Origin: Synaphobranchus kaupii
Lineage: Eukaryota > Chordata > Actinopteri > Anguilliformes > Synaphobranchidae
Direction: 5' to 3'
Length of the DNA: 64,000 nucleotides
Assembly (NCBI GenBank): GCA_029718625.1
Contig: CM056377.1
Span: forward strand, 100,149,743 to 100,213,742
A program made the translations under genes and the position numbers. Below, one piece after another: positions 47,221 through 64,000 of this stretch. Position 1 is the first letter of the stretch, and every line of letters begins with the position of its first letter. The notes below the pieces were generated by a model, which was not told the DNA's origin, did not search any database, and worked only from the letters and a program-made list of their open reading frames with translations.

Positions 47221-47395
47221 ATATTTAAAGATTAAAAAATAAACAAAGATTCATCATGATTTATTCCGAAATTCCAAGGCCTCACACGTGCGCACGCTAT
47301 ATGTCGTTTACGGTAATAATTCCAACCTCTTATTCTCTCGGTTAGCAGCACTGAATAGGAGAGCTTGGGAATTCAGGCAGTCAGCGGCTACAGCC
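47221..47395 (+). promoter_or_regulatory. dock7 proximal promoter and 5' UTR region
   Basis: This stretch just upstream of the dock7 ATG holds a CACGTG E-box (about 47286), local CpG enrichment, and the Kozak context. No TATA box is clear. The transcription start is not determinable. Confidence 0.4.
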
Positions 47396-63879
<16,484 letters not shown>

Positions 63880-63889
63880 TGAGTCGTTG

Positions 63890-64000
63890 TTGCTGGACAA
63901 AGACCTGGGCTCGTGGCCTCAAGATGGCAGGTTAGATCCCCTGGAAGGGAACAGCTGTTGGACCCATGAGAAATGTATTTGGTCTGAGCTGGAAGTTCCA
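63890..64000 (+). repeat. probable tRNA-derived SINE, 5' part
   Basis: AAAGACCTGGGCTCGTGGCC followed by GCAGGTTAGATCCCC resembles the body and B box (GGTTCGATCCC-type, one change) of a tRNA-derived SINE. The rest runs off the window edge. Confidence 0.45.

Noticed and set aside
42189..47395. Compact shared bidirectional promoter for atg4c and dock7
   Set aside because: The start codons are 5.2 kb apart with transposon remnants between, so a single short shared promoter is not supported even though the genes diverge.

Overview
The window looks like genomic DNA of a ray-finned fish, most likely a teleost. It has split genes with GT-AG introns, vertebrate DOCK7 and ATG4C orthologues, several Tc1-like transposon families, short hAT-type inverted-repeat elements, non-LTR retrotransposon remnants and long dinucleotide microsatellites. 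I cannot name the species.

Two protein-coding genes can be rebuilt exon by exon. atg4c (autophagy cysteine protease) lies on the minus strand from 42188 down to 35065. Its ten coding exons join in frame to 460 residues, with catalytic Cys106, Asp347 and His349 all present. dock7 (DOCK-C family guanine nucleotide exchange factor) starts at 47396 on the plus strand. Its first thirteen coding exons (504 residues) are present and it runs off the right edge. The two genes are head to head, 5.2 kb apart. The same divergent DOCK7-ATG4C pair is known in mammals, where the next gene beyond the ATG4C 3' end is FOXD3. That would place foxd3 to the left of this window; this is inference.

Positions 1 to about 34.9 kb contain no gene I can support. 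This gene desert alternates AT-rich stretches with islands of higher-GC, CpG-bearing, homeodomain-, SOX- and octamer-motif-rich sequence that look like vertebrate conserved non-coding elements. If the foxd3 synteny holds, it is probably part of a foxd3 regulatory landscape. Embedded in it are a broken Tc1 element with ends intact (9839-11286), a 906-bp internally deleted Tc1 element with long terminal repeats (21417-22322), a LINE reverse-transcriptase remnant (about 22470-23640), a short inverted-repeat element (26823-26997), and a GC-rich minisatellite of ten 67-74 bp units with a 147-bp dimer pattern (32109-32816).

The space between the two genes (43.5-47.2 kb) is a pile of broken elements: two halves of Tc1 transposases, a LINE split by a 453-bp inverted-repeat element, and another remnant. 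dock7 intron 1 (7.3 kb) carries two clean hAT-type miniature elements with 8-bp target duplications. dock7 intron 8 carries a 1480-bp broken Tc1 element inserted at a TA inside one arm of an 80-bp-arm palindrome. dock7 intron 11 carries a 680-bp inverted-repeat element inserted into the second unit of a tandem duplication that copies the end of exon 11 and its splice donor.

I found no convincing new enzymatic or defence system. The most notable items are the structural ones (nested palindrome/Tc1, split tandem donor duplication, dimeric minisatellite, distant inverted repeat pair) and the candidate regulatory islands.
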